DNA of 64,000 bases from Glandiceps talaboti (Eukaryota; Hemichordata; Enteropneusta; Spengelidae): contig NC_135566.1 of assembly GCF_964340395.1 (NCBI RefSeq), forward strand, positions 13,499,501 through 13,563,500, in the 5' to 3' direction. The translations under genes were made by a program, and so were the position numbers. Positions 43,701-56,218 of this stretch are shown piece by piece. The stretch's first letter is position 1; each line of letters begins with the position of its first letter. Below the pieces are notes generated by a model that ran no database searches, was not told the origin of the DNA, and saw only the letters and a program-made list of their open reading frames with translations.

Positions 43701-45596
43701 TGTGTTAAATGTTTGTTATTGTACATACAATAACAAACTTTTTCCACATTATTTAACTTTTTTGCAATGAATTGAGTTGACGTGGTCTACCTTGTTTCAA
43801 ATTGATTTTTTCAAGCAGGAAGCCATGATAAGATTGATTTGTAAATTAAAAAATCCAAAATAAATACCCAGTCCATATCCATGTTCGGCCACTTTAATGT
43901 TGGAACTCCGTTACAATATAACCATGTAGTTAATTTAATTTAAGTTAAATTTCACATTCAGCAAGATTTTAGTCACAGAAAACGGTTGTTGTTGAAGTGA
44001 AGTGAAGTGAAGTGAGGTGAAGTGAGGTGAAGTGAAGTGTGTCTTGGGCTTCTATTTAGGAAATAGAACAACACCATAAAAGATAGTCTTTTTGACAAGC
44101 GCATGAAAATTATCAAAGCTTGTCAAAAATGTTTAATGCGTGCACAGACGTTAACCAAACAATATAAAATGTGTGTAGTAACATTTCTGATAGACAATCC
44201 TTCCTAGATACACATAAAAATCAATACTAAATTGCAAAATATATGCAAATTAATCTAACTGATACGAGTATTCCAAAAATCTCGCTCACAGCAAAGTTCA
44301 CTTACTGTAAAAATTCACAATTAAATCTCGACTGCAAGGTAAAAACATTTGACAATCATCACTATGACAACAATGATTCTAATCACCAGAGGCAGAATTA
44401 TTTGATTTGTTATATACACAATGACCTCTGTTTGGATCTTTAATCGCCGGTCAAGGGAGGAGCTTAAATCTTTTCACCTCTAAACTGTAAACTTATCAAA
44501 CAGTACAGAACAGTCAGAAACACCACGACCGTTGAGGGCAGAACGACATGACGGATATCGTCTACATTTTACATGGATATATACAATAACTAATTACAGT
44601 ATATTTCAAACAGTTTTTGTTTGAAGCCTGTTGCATCTGAACATAATATTTTTTTGAAATATTGAAACAAAAAGTTCAAATAACTTGTAATGTTTGAAAT
44701 TTCTGACAAATTTGCTCGATTTAGTGAATTTCCAACAGCATTCCCAAGAAATTGTTCGGCTGCCCTCAGCGATCCTTTGCTGTCTATCTTTTAGGCTGTG
44801 AACCATTTAACTTAAATTAAATTACCTACATGGTTATATTGTAACGGAGTTTCAACATTAAAAACCATGATGATTTATGTCGTTTATATCATACAACATC
44901 TGGCAATACATTTCTGCTTCGATCAGAGCAAAGTCGTGTTCAGTGTACCTTATGGAAGACATATATTTCTGGTTAATAGTCAGTTTTACCCCTAATAAAT
45001 ATAACAGTGGGTAAATGGGGAGTCAGGAAATAGCTTACAGCTAGTCTGGGCCTGTCCCCTCACATATTTATATACAGAAATTCACAGCAAGGTACTCAAT
45101 ATGACTCAAAATACATATAATGTATTAAGTACACACGATTAAAATTACAAATATACAGTTGATCAATTATACTGCGACAGTAGATGTTGCTTGGAGATTT
45201 GTTAGAAAAGATATAAAGAATTAATGTATTTTATGTTGACAGGGATGTCATTCCAAATGTTTGCGCCCGTGAGAGAAAATAGAAAATTGACCTTGGTTCG
45301 ATCCGGCATGACATGGATATAGATTTGATATAAGCAGAATCGAGTATGGAATCATAGTCGTGACTAGTAACATAATCATAAAAGAATGCGGCAATTGTTG
45401 GTGGATTAAACCATATATAAAAGAGCCTACTAAATATTTATGAAGTTTGAAAACATCTAGTATATTCAACTTAATAAAGAAAGGAGCTGAATGGTCAATG
45501 GGAGATTTCAACAACATCGTATGTACGAACAAACTTTTTTGTGCAGTGGGTGGCTGGTTGAATAGGCGGGCGGGCGGACGGGTGGACGGACGGGCG

Positions 45597-45662
<66 letters not shown>

Positions 45663-47425
45663 TAAGTGGTTCCAAAGTGGTTGATGTGAAAACGTGTATC
45701 TCATCGTTTGACATATCAAATCATTATCACCATATCTCAACGTTTGTGTTGTAATTCAGATACAGGCCTGGATGACTGCTTACCAGACTCGTGTGCCTTT
45801 GGATCTTGCATTGATGGAGTGAACGACTTCACTTGTGACTGTTCCAACGGTAAGAATACCTTATGATATCAGAGTGTGATATTTTTTATCAAATCCGTAC
45901 ATGTGCATCATGTTCATCTGTTATTTAGACAGTTCGCCATTTAATAATGATATTTGGAAAAAAAATTCTACATTCATATGTATGACAATAAGTTTCTTTA
46001 GCACTGCAAGAACTACAAACAACGAATTCGCTTAGTTTCGTCTGATTCCATGCATTGCAATCGCTATTGCCTTGATTACATAATACTTTCAAAAGTGAAC
46101 ATATACTACCTCCATTTCTATTGTCAGGTGTGACCAACGTAGCTTTGAAAAAAGTCGTTTCACAAAGTTCAGTTCTTTCTGGTGGAAAGGCTAAGTTAGC
46201 GATTGATGATGATGTCACTCCAAATCTTAATGCTGGAAGCTGTACTGAAACAGAATCTAGTTTCGAAGCTTGGTGGAGGATAGATTTGGGAGAAATCCAC
46301 TGTATTTCATCAGTCGAAATTTACAAAAGACAAGATAATTGTTGTTGTGAGTATTATACATAATTACATGTAATTGTGGCATTGTAAAGCCCCTTGGCTT
46401 GTGTTTTTTAAGTCTTTTATCCAATACTATCAGATCGTTTCAGACTTTGAATTTTCAGTAAATACCTTCTTGCCCGGTACCCGCCGCAACATATAAGCTT
46501 AGTTCATGCTACAGGATAGATGGAAATCATGATATGTTCTCATATCATTCTCTCACATGTCTTATATATAGCTGACAAACTGCTAAATGCCACCGTAATG
46601 ATCGGGAACACTAGCGAGGTGTCAGAAGCTACTCAATGTGGTCCCAAAGTTGATGCCACCATTGTCCTACAAGATATACTTACGTTCACATGTGATCAGA
46701 CTGGACGATTCGTCACCATACTGTTGGAAAATACGGCTGAAAAGCTCTCCCTTTGTGAGGTGCAGGTGCATGCTCCATGTAAGTGTCCAATTAATGTGTT
46801 TGATCTTGCGCGGTTTTATCTAAAATCATAAAGGTAAATCGTACAATTAATTACCAACGTTCATTCAAGCAAGAACATGGCGGCCTAGATTTTCTGCCAG
46901 AAATCCATGATGAGGTTTCTTGTCCCATAAAATATGGAGTTTTTGAATTCAACAGTCAAACTTAAAGCATGTGTCCTGAAATCTAAATCTAGCACTTGAT
47001 GATGTATTGAATACTATCTAGACCTCACCCATGTTCCTATTAAATTGTGTAATTCTATGCTTTGAGTCAAATATACGTGTTTAATATTTCTATACCAGTA
47101 AGGAGACGATACGAAGTGGTGACTCTACAGAAATCGTATACAGATGCCAAAGCCCACTGTGAAGGACTTGGTGCCCACCTAGCAACAATTCGAAATGCAG
47201 ACCAGCAAAGCTATATTGAGCAACTGATAGTTCAGACCGAACTTGAAATGGACGTTTGTGAGTTTGATGATTCTTAATGCTTAAACTATTTATCAATATG
47301 TGCAAATAAATTGATATATTTAAATAAGAAATACATAGTAAAATGTATCTACAGGTGAAACCAAATTCTAATTAGAAAGGTCATATTTAATTTCTTTTTT
47401 CCCCTTCCATAAGGGAAGGTCATAT

Positions 47426-47495
<70 letters not shown>

Positions 47496-48969
47496 TTTTC
47501 TGTCTGTGAGCACATATTTCATATAATTTAATACATACAAAGTATAAGTTGTGACAAATTGCGTACGTGTCTCCCGTAAAGCTTTAATAGTAATTATTCA
47601 TTTGCATATTCAATATGTATGCAAACTTTTAGGAATAACAATCTTCAAATGTCATATAACTTTGGCACATATATTATAATAACAAAGCGTATAGGTCCTG
47701 CCAAGTTTGATGATGTGATTCTTTAACTTTATTAGCACCATATGGGCATTCGGTAATTGGGCAATATCTATAGAATGTAAGCTTTATACCTGGTATTTCA
47801 TGTAACTTTGGACATACATTGATGACAAGAAAAGTTATGATTTTTCGGAACGTTCGCTTCCCGTGGAATTTAAATAACTGGGGGTTATTAATTACTTCAT
47901 TCCGTTTGAACTATGTGAATCACAGTTTTGTCACTGGAATTCTACATCAGTTTACACATGCTCTGAATGTTAAATTATTGGACATAGCTTTACTGGTGAT
48001 GTTATATTGTGCAATGAACGTATGTTTATTTAAAGTTATCTATGAATTTTCTCATACCTAGATGGATGGCTTTTTGGTCTGAATGATATTGTATCTGAAG
48101 GTATTCGCAAATACTTTGATGGAACGACACCAGTCACTTACGGATTTACAAACTGGCATCCTGGTGAGCCAAATGACGGTGGAGCCTGGGGTTCAACGGA
48201 GGATTGTGTAGAGTTAGCGTATGTAATACTTGATGGATTATTCATGTTGTAATTTTTATAAAATTTCTTCTTTGGGTTAGCAGCTACTTGATTCATTCAT
48301 CGGGGTAGTGTTCTTGTGCCTTAGCTAATATTTGTGTAACATTTTAAGAAATCCGTTTATTAGTTTCAGTACGCCAGACAAGGTCCAGTCCGTTTTTCTT
48401 GTGATGGTTATTTGTGCCAATTGGTAGAACTTTGTACGATTTAACATTTTGTCACCTATGTTATATTGCAGGAGGGGTTTTCAGTACAGATGGAATGATG
48501 TACCATGTAGTGAGACAACCAGGTACTTCGTATGTGAATACAGTGGTAAGTCTACTAAATATAGTTTGCATCCTTTTGTCATTATTTCTGGTGAAGTATA
48601 GGTAGATCTGAGAGTAGTCTAGATATTTCGCTGAGTAATTGAATAAACAAACACAGTTTGTCACTTGCAGTGTTCCTTTGTTTTTACTTCTGAGCGAGCT
48701 CTGTAAATCCTACATTTGACAGAATGGTAATAAACTCAACAGAATAATATTTGGAGAGAGGGGGAGGGCGAAGGGAAGGAGGGAGTGGAGGGAGGGAGTG
48801 TAATTGACACGAATGTTTTATTTTTCTTCTATTGTACTTAGGCTTTTTGTATAATTTGTTTACCAACGGTAACACAATTCAATTATCAAATATTGCATAC
48901 AATATACAACTGTACTGTAGGGTAGCATTTAAACAATCTTTTCTTTTAATCTCTTCAGATCCTCAGTAG
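40769..48969 (+). CDS. Lectin gene C: type II membrane protein with FTP and C-type lectin domains
   Basis: Ten coding exons on the plus strand: 40769-40819, 41429-41609, 41797-41973, 45760-45849, 46128-46346, 46572-46778, 47099-47257, 48062-48218, 48472-48545, 48959-48969. Total 1326 nt, 441 aa. The tail MNNEVAPIPDDINGTNQ is very like gene A. Then come [12 protein letters not shown], a hydrophobic helix (LPILAGIAVVAAVAGG), a short Thr/Gln stalk, an EGF-like fragment (CLPDSCAFGSCIDGVNDF), the FTP domain and a C-type lectin domain. Lectin motifs are [11 protein letters not shown] and WNDVPC, followed by [11 protein letters not shown] and stop. The four standard short-form cysteines are present. 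Predicted cell-surface glycan receptor. Intron 3 is 3.8 kb, swollen by foldback elements. C lies head-to-head with B. No established name. Confidence 0.88.
42043..42143. repeat. 101-bp near-perfect palindrome in lectin C intron 3
   Basis: The left arm from 42043 (AATCTTTACGGCCCGGATAT then GGGTTTTG) pairs with the exact inverse ending at 42143. Pairing continues one mismatch further in through TGGACC/GGTCC, leaving a loop of about 33 bp. GC content is far above the surroundings. Confidence 0.9.
43893..44862. mobile_element. Non-autonomous element with about 62-bp terminal inverted repeats in lectin C intron 3
   Basis: The left end TTTAATGTTGGAACTCCGTT (from 43893), continuing through ACAATATAACCATGTAG to about 43956, matches the inverse of 44797-44862 with only a few mismatches. 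The interior of about 840 bp holds a GAAGT repeat and no transposase-like frame. A target-site duplication is not clear. Confidence 0.75.
45598..45662. repeat. (ACAG)n microsatellite
   Basis: Pure tetranucleotide run in intron 3 of gene C, about 100 bp before the EGF-like exon. Confidence 0.95.
47433..47510. repeat. (TCTG)n microsatellite in lectin C intron 7
   Basis: Tetranucleotide run at the equivalent place to the (CAGA)n run in intron 7 of gene A. The following 250 bp resemble the inverse of 15772-16140. Confidence 0.9.
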
Positions 48970-49110
48970 AAGAAGGGTGATACTAGTGAGCTGTCTGCCA
49001 TGGTTGAAAGTGGAAATACAACACCTTTTAAATTTGTTGACGAATCTTAATATCATACAAGAGGATTATGACAGAACCCCATGAAGTGCAAGAACAAGTG
49101 TAGCTCATAC

Positions 49111-49229
49111 GGGGTATTTGCACTCGTACTTACACAAGTTACAGTGTTCTCTGCGCCCGTGCTTTCACGAGCGTAGTGAGTGAAAGTGCATGCAGTAGAA
49201 AACACTGCAAGCACGAGTGCAAATACCCC
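49111..49229. repeat. Foldback element
   Basis: GGGGTATTTGCACTCGT (49111-49127) pairs with ACGAGTGCAAATACCCC (49213-49229). Inner ACAGTGTT and AACACTG segments also pair. Non-coding. Confidence 0.75.
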
Positions 49230-50238
49230 TGGGTACCCACACTGGAACTCGTGAGGCATGGGAGCTCTGTTATTATTACATATGTTTATCTGAAACGACA
49301 AATTTCCATAAAAATCATAAAAAATCATACAGCGATCAAACGATTTCGTGTGTTTACTTCAATATTTTGTTTTATACACTTTTGGTAATGATAATCAACA
49401 TAATTATGTATTGTTTGTGACAACACGTTCATTTTACGTTGCTTTCTTTGTGTTTCTGTACATGTTTGTATATATGAGTGTGTATACATTTATTTATGTT
49501 TGCGCACAAAGAAATGAACTTAAAAAAAATAATAAGTGTGTTTCCGATAACATGGCTTCAGAAAATAGGGTAGGTAGGTAGGTAGGTTGGGATTTCATTT
49601 TATTTTATTCTAGTTTATCTTTACATTTTTAATTTTAATTTTGGTGAGAATACTCCTTCTGTGAGACTTTGATTAAATATGTACCAGACATCACTGGGGA
49701 AAGAAAACAGCCGTGCACGAAGGTCAAGAAGACAAAGAATTTGTCATCTTTTTGTTTTATCGTTTAAAAATGTTTAGGGTCGACGGTTTAAACTAGGGTC
49801 GATCAGGTTATCGGAAGCACACAAATTATTTTCATTTTGCCTTAACGAAATTTATTAGATGAAAATTTTAGTTTCCATTATGACAGTCTGCGAGGTAATG
49901 TTGTATTAAACGTTTGAATTTTGATAAAAAGTATGTTACTTGAAAATTAGTTTGGAGTGCAGAGTTATGACACCAGTGTCTTTTGCTGTATTTTGAAATT
50001 TCGTTTCTTGGTTTTTGTATTGCTAAATTTGGTTTCCGCTTTGATTTGCATTTAGTCTACCTGTAGACTTGAGAACGGCTATCGCTACACTATTCTGCTA
50101 TCCTAACTGGCATTTTCAATTTTTGACTTTTCGCTCCCTTCCCTTGTCTACCCTGAGAACTGCAAGTATTTAAACGCCATTTGTATATAAAACGTGATTG
50201 GTCGAATACATAATTTATTAATTAGACATATTATCTCA

Positions 50239-50540
50239 TTAGTCTCGTTCCTGATGACCGTGTTCAGTAATACATCACAAATTGACAGGCTGTCGTCATC
50301 GCTCATTAATATTCATTTGGTACAGCTGTGAACCGCTAAAACGTAAAAAACAGAACTCCACCTCCAGTACAGTCTGCTGAAACTAAAATCAAGCGGGAAG
50401 GCAACAACGTCGTCACGTTTATATGAACTCTGTAGGGGTGTGCACAGAATTCCGAGTGAGAGTAACGACATTGACTAGACGTAATGTATGAACATAGCAT
50501 AGCGTAAAATCAGAACATGATTGTCAGGAACTAGACTAAT
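50239..50540. mobile_element. MITE family 1, copy 1
   Basis: Starts TAGTCTCGTTCCTGATGACC and ends near TGTCAGGAACTAGACTA, the inverse of the start. An internal CATTGACTAGACGTAATG segment and an AACTCCACCTCCA segment are shared with the copy at 62963-63385, which lies in the opposite orientation. No coding capacity. Confidence 0.78.
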
Positions 50541-51013
50541 ATATCGTAGACTGTATATCACGCATACCTAGAAATTAAAGTTGAGGTGATGACATGCCTC
50601 AAGTGCTTTGAGCCGACCTAGCATAGACCATAGTTTCTTGCCACGAATGGTCTGATCTGCACTTCACCATTGAAATTAATATTGTATAGTCATATGTACC
50701 AATAAGTTTTTAATTTTGCAATATAAAAATTGACAAAGAAGTTCCTCATGTTGCGATATCAAATATTTTCAATTTCTACCATGACTACCTGAACGACCTT
50801 CACCGAATGCAGATATTGCCAAACTTAAATACATAATTGATACATTATCGGATAAAAAATGTGACTACATTATAGGTAAATTTTTACTATTCGATCGGTA
50901 ACAGAAATTACAACATTATCGGTCAAATGATACATTATCACTTAATATTGATACATTATTGGGTTGATACATTATCGTTTTTGTTACTGCAAAACCAGTT
51001 GTAACATGGCCTA

Positions 51014-54000
51014 TCAAGCTTCTAGCAGTACGAGTCTCAGAGTGGAAGGATTTTCACTCCTTCTGCCATGAAGGAAACTGCAAATTCTTCGAGGTAGGCG
51101 TTGAAGTTGTTGTATTCCCGTATCCTGTCGAACACTATACATGAAGATGGCGACGATCACGAGGAATGCGCCGACGCAGAAGAGTAAAGTGATGGGTTTA
51201 CCAAACAGATAAACACAACCGAGTGATGACAGAATGATAGATGATGACATTGAGAATCCTTTGATGATGTTGTCTGTGCACTTGACAACAAGGGAAATAT
51301 ACAGTCCTCCGATACTGAGCAACACTGATAGTAAAGAATAAAACAAAAACAATACAAAATATTACAACAATGAAATGATTGAAACAAAAACTGATGAGAA
51401 TCTATCTGTACAACCTAATAACTGTTCCCATCATTTAAGGAAGAGACCCCGGAGAGTTGAAATCAAATCTCGTCCCGTCTCTTGTCTCGTCTCGTTTTAT
51501 CACTTCGCATCACGTCCTATTCGTCTCGTTCTATCAATTTTTTATTATATACTATATCATATACCATGTCATATCACAGGGAGCCCAGGAATCGTGGGCT
51601 GATGGTAGTCTGAATACCTTTGTGAATACAATGCGAACAATTATCAACAATTATTTAAAAAATGATACATTTAATCAAGACCAATAGGTCTACAAACTTT
51701 AATAGCAGTGTATATTGTGTATATTTTAAAATGAGGTGAGTGTAGATCATTGAATAGATTGGTAAATATAACATTCAAGCTAGGGGGCTAACTGTTATAA
51801 TGTTGGAAAATACCAAGTATAAGCCTGTGGTATCTCGTCTGTATATTTCTACATGTACATGTATATATTGTGAAAGACACTACATTTCACCGATGTAAGT
51901 AAACCACATTCTCAAAAACCTCTGTCAGTTTTGTAAAGGAAGGAAATAAACTAATGCACAAATTATAATATATGCATCGATTACTGTTGATTACAGAAAA
52001 ACAAACGGAAAAAAATCCGTACCTACAATTCCCCATACTGTTAGAGTATATCCATGAAAGAAGCCATTTTGCAGTACTCGGCCAAAATCTTGTGTGCACA
52101 TACCAAATAATGCACTCAAAATCCCAAATATATACATTTGTACATTACGGATCCATAATGAAGTGGTCGTTCCCTTCAATACTTTTTCAAAATAAACACC
52201 TATCGGATTAAATAAACACATGTGTCATTAGAAATGTACACCCGTTAAGAAATGAACACACGTAAGACGAAATACACACCTGTCAGAAGAAATAAATCGA
52301 CAGTTACCCAATCTTTAATGTACATATTTCTTTCAACGAACTGGTAGGTCATGTATTGCATTAAATAAAACATGCATAACATGTATGTATGTATGTATGT
52401 ATGTATGTATGTATGTATGTATGTACTGTAATAATAAACATGACATGCGCATTCCCACAGAATAAAGGTTCTTCATTATGGAGCAGGTGCAAATCGTTTT
52501 GTGCGATCGTGTGGTGTCTTCTTACTCTGGTTAACTAACAATAATAATAAATATGAATTAAAAGTTTTACGGATGGGAAGAAAATAAAGCTTTGAAATCC
52601 TGCTTTCTCATGGAAATGATAAAAATGAAATAAATATCTTTATATTTTGATGTAGCTTTACCACATTTTTAATACATGTATAAGCTTACGGTTCTCCATG
52701 TGGCTTTGAATTGAACTTTTATAATCTTCAAAACATTACCCAATAAACGGTCACATTGTACCCTACTACCTTGCTGACGTTCTTTGTAGTTTGTGACGTA
52801 TGAAACCCCTTAACTGACACGATACATGTCTATACCTTTATTACAGTGCCAACTTTGACGTGTCCGAATGGCTGGACTGAATATGCTCAATCTTGCTACT
52901 ATATCGGCATGGAAAGACTTAGTTGGGAAACAGCTCGACAATCATGTGTGCAGTTTGGAGCTGACCTGGCGACCGATAAAAACGTAAACACGCATGATTT
53001 TATCAAAGGCGTGGTAACAAATATGAACACTGCCGGCTGCAACCCAATCTGGGATTGTAACATTTGGTTTGGGCTACACTATTCGGTAAGGCTAAATCAT
53101 GCATAGTAGTTTTTGTATTTTACACATGTATCTTATTCAATTCTTAGATTATATTATCGTTTGGTATTGTATGGTTTTATACTTGGTTTATGTTTTTAAA
53201 AAATGTACTATTATACCATATACTCTACTCCACTCTTCTATACTCTGCTTGTCTAGTGTACACTCTGCTCTGCTCTACCGTTTCCCTACTCTAGTCTACT
53301 CTATTCTACTCTACTCTACTCTACTCTACTCTGCACTGCTCATCTCTGCCCTGTCCTGCTGTTTTCTACTCTGCTCTGCTCTACTCTACTCTACTCTACT
53401 CCACTCCACTCTACTTATTATGATATGCAACACTATCCTATTCTACTGTACTCTACTATAAATATACTGTACTCTACTATTGTGCTTTAATTTCTATTCC
53501 TATCTATTATAGTAACTATGCTATGCTATGCTATATTCTATGCTATGCTATGCCATGCACCAACTTCTCTATTTATGAGCATAACAGTATCTACACTCTT
53601 AGATATATAATTACCTTTCTATCTATTTTATTAATTATTAACTTGATTATTATTTCTATTTTATTAAATGTTTTGAATAAGGCGTGAAGCATATGTCTTA
53701 CTACATGTTAAACATCTAATTTCTTATTTGAATGTGACATTGTTAGTTTCTTTAACTTAGCAATCTACTGGTTATAAATGGGTTGATGGTACATCTCTGC
53801 AAGGTGGTTTTACCCCATGGAGCACAGGGGAACCTAATGGAAACCCATCAGGTAACTGGTGTCTTGAATACAGTATAACAACAAGTGGTGTTATGTGGAA
53901 TGATCATGATTGCCCAACACACAGAAGATATATCTGTGAGAAAAATAAGGCTGCCTAAAGTCTCAGGTAATATTAGAGTCACACCATCAAATTTTCGTCC

Positions 54001-54134
54001 AATCTTCCTACATTGAATACATATTATTGGTATTATGATAACAATCCGAAGATGTGGGGGTTGGGGGTTTCATACGTATGTATGTATGTATGTATGTATG
54101 TATGTATGTATGTATGTATGTATGTATGTATGTA

Positions 54135-54169
<35 letters not shown>

Positions 54170-55868
54170 ATGTATGTATGTATGTATGTATGTATGTATG
54201 TATGAATGTATATATATGTGTGGGGGTATGTATGTATGTATGTATGTATGTATGTATGTATGTATGTATGTATGTATGTATGTGGGTGGTCGGGTGAATT
54301 GGTATGTATGCACATAGTGCACGCACATGGCAGCATTAGGTGTAGATAATCAAGGCAACTAACCACATAACATTTTCCCTTTCTCTCAGCAATGTAACCG
54401 AAGAGGAAAACGTCTGGTATTTCTGGCAGACATGCATAAGCTTACATCACGCAAAGTTACTATCAATATCACATACCTGCAAATCCTGAACACATTGACA
54501 CAGTAATGATAGCTGTCAAGCCCACAGGCATGTTCAGGTTTTTGGACGGGTGTACAAATCCCTCCGATTGGTCGATTTGAACGAACGTTACTCCACAGAA
54601 CAAGACAAACACGGCAACCCATTGCCTACAAGTAATATTTTTCTTTAACATAGCTACCGAAAAGAATGCTGCAGTTAAGAGTTTGAACTGGTTAGTCACC
54701 TGTATAGCAAGAGAAAAACACACACGCATATAAAAGTCATGGTGTTTGATTAAACTCTGCTTGATATGAGTGGACAGCGATCAACATATTCAGATGTTAT
54801 AATTATTTTTAAACACTTTAATGAAGTAAATAATTACAGCTTCTGTCAACATGATGGCCTTACTACAAAAATGGATCCAAATTAATTTCAATTGCCATAT
54901 TCTAGTTTTAAAAGAGACAAACGAATGCATAGCTTGGATTGTTGGGGTGCTTTTTTCAATGAAGACGCTATGGCCATAACAGCTAATAGTATTGTAGAAA
55001 TCGAAAAAAAAGTCGCCATTTCGCTGAGACAGAAGTTAACAGTATTCTCAGGTTGAAAAGCTAAACTGCTTTGTTTGAGTCGGATTGTGTGGTTTTTAGG
55101 CGTTAATTTTATGTAAACGATAATTTCAGATGTTAAAGGCATTGGAAGGCAAAGAGATTATTTAAAAGTTAAAATAACAATGTCGACTTTAAACTATATT
55201 ACCAGGACATATCCTATGAAGTATACGCTCCGAGAACTGTATTTCGCTTATAAAGACATGTCGTTTGTTCTCGTATCCTAGAGTATATTTTCCAGCTCTT
55301 TTAGCTATACACCCCAAAAGTCTATATAGTTCTGTAATTTCATTCATAAATTGAATTCATAAACTACTTTTGGGCTTCCTTACCATGTAGGTATCTGCAT
55401 CAAGGTTTGTGAGAGCTACAATTGTTAGGTTATTCTGGACCATGTACACCAAGGATGGTACACACATTTTACAACTGTCGGCGAGATTACAAAACACATT
55501 CATACGTACATCAAGCAACATTGTTCTAATGTTTCCATGCTTCCATGTCAAAATGAAGAGAGCAGAAAATAGTTTGATCGTTTCAGCCATAACGACAGCA
55601 GTCGTTGCTATGTACATGGGTCTGTCAATAGTCCTGGTATATCGTAATAGGAGAATATACACAGTGTTGAATAAAGTCATCGCTACAAGGGCGTAGATCT
55701 GAAAGAAGAGCGTGGAGGAATCTGAAAGAAATGAGAGGTATAATCTTGGTAGTGTAACAATAAATAAATAAATAAATACAAGTCATTATTTTGACTACAT
55801 ACCGCACAGTTTGCATTTGTCGAAAATGGTTTGTGTGCATGGGAAGATGTGTGTACGTACGTACGTAC

Positions 55869-55900
<32 letters not shown>

Positions 55901-56003
55901 ATGTATGTATGTATGTATGTATGTATGTATGTATGTATGTATGGATGGATGGATGGATGTATGTATGCATGCATGCATGCATGGATGCATGCATGCATGT
56001 ATG

Positions 56004-56035
<32 letters not shown>

Positions 56036-56169
56036 CCACAGAAAGTAAGCTTAATGGGTGATTGAATTGTATTGCATTGATTGTTTTTTATTGACTGGTG
56101 CGTTATGTGCATTACTTGTTGTCAATGACTATTAATTTTTGAGTCAACCGCCTGTTTTATGTATCCGTT

Positions 56170-56218
<49 letters not shown>

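Larger units (their letters stand above)
48970..51013. other. Intergenic region between lectin gene C and SLC35A1-like gene
   Basis: No coding exon recognised. The first hundred bases or so are probably 3' UTR of gene C. A foldback element lies at 49111-49229 and a MITE at about 50239-50540. The stretch 50056-50180 resembles the inverse of 58700-58820. Near 50870-50980 the phrase ATACATTATC recurs several times. Confidence 0.5.

Noticed and set aside
52478-52534. Possible first exon starting MEQVQIVLCDRVVSSYSG for the nested lectin gene
   Set aside because: It is short, not a plausible signal peptide, and its junction to the exon at 52847 is unsupported.
54008-54366. Several frames rich in Tyr-Ile-His-Thr or Tyr-Val-Cys-Met
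   Set aside because: Translation of the ATGT tetranucleotide array in every frame. The same applies to 55625-56112.
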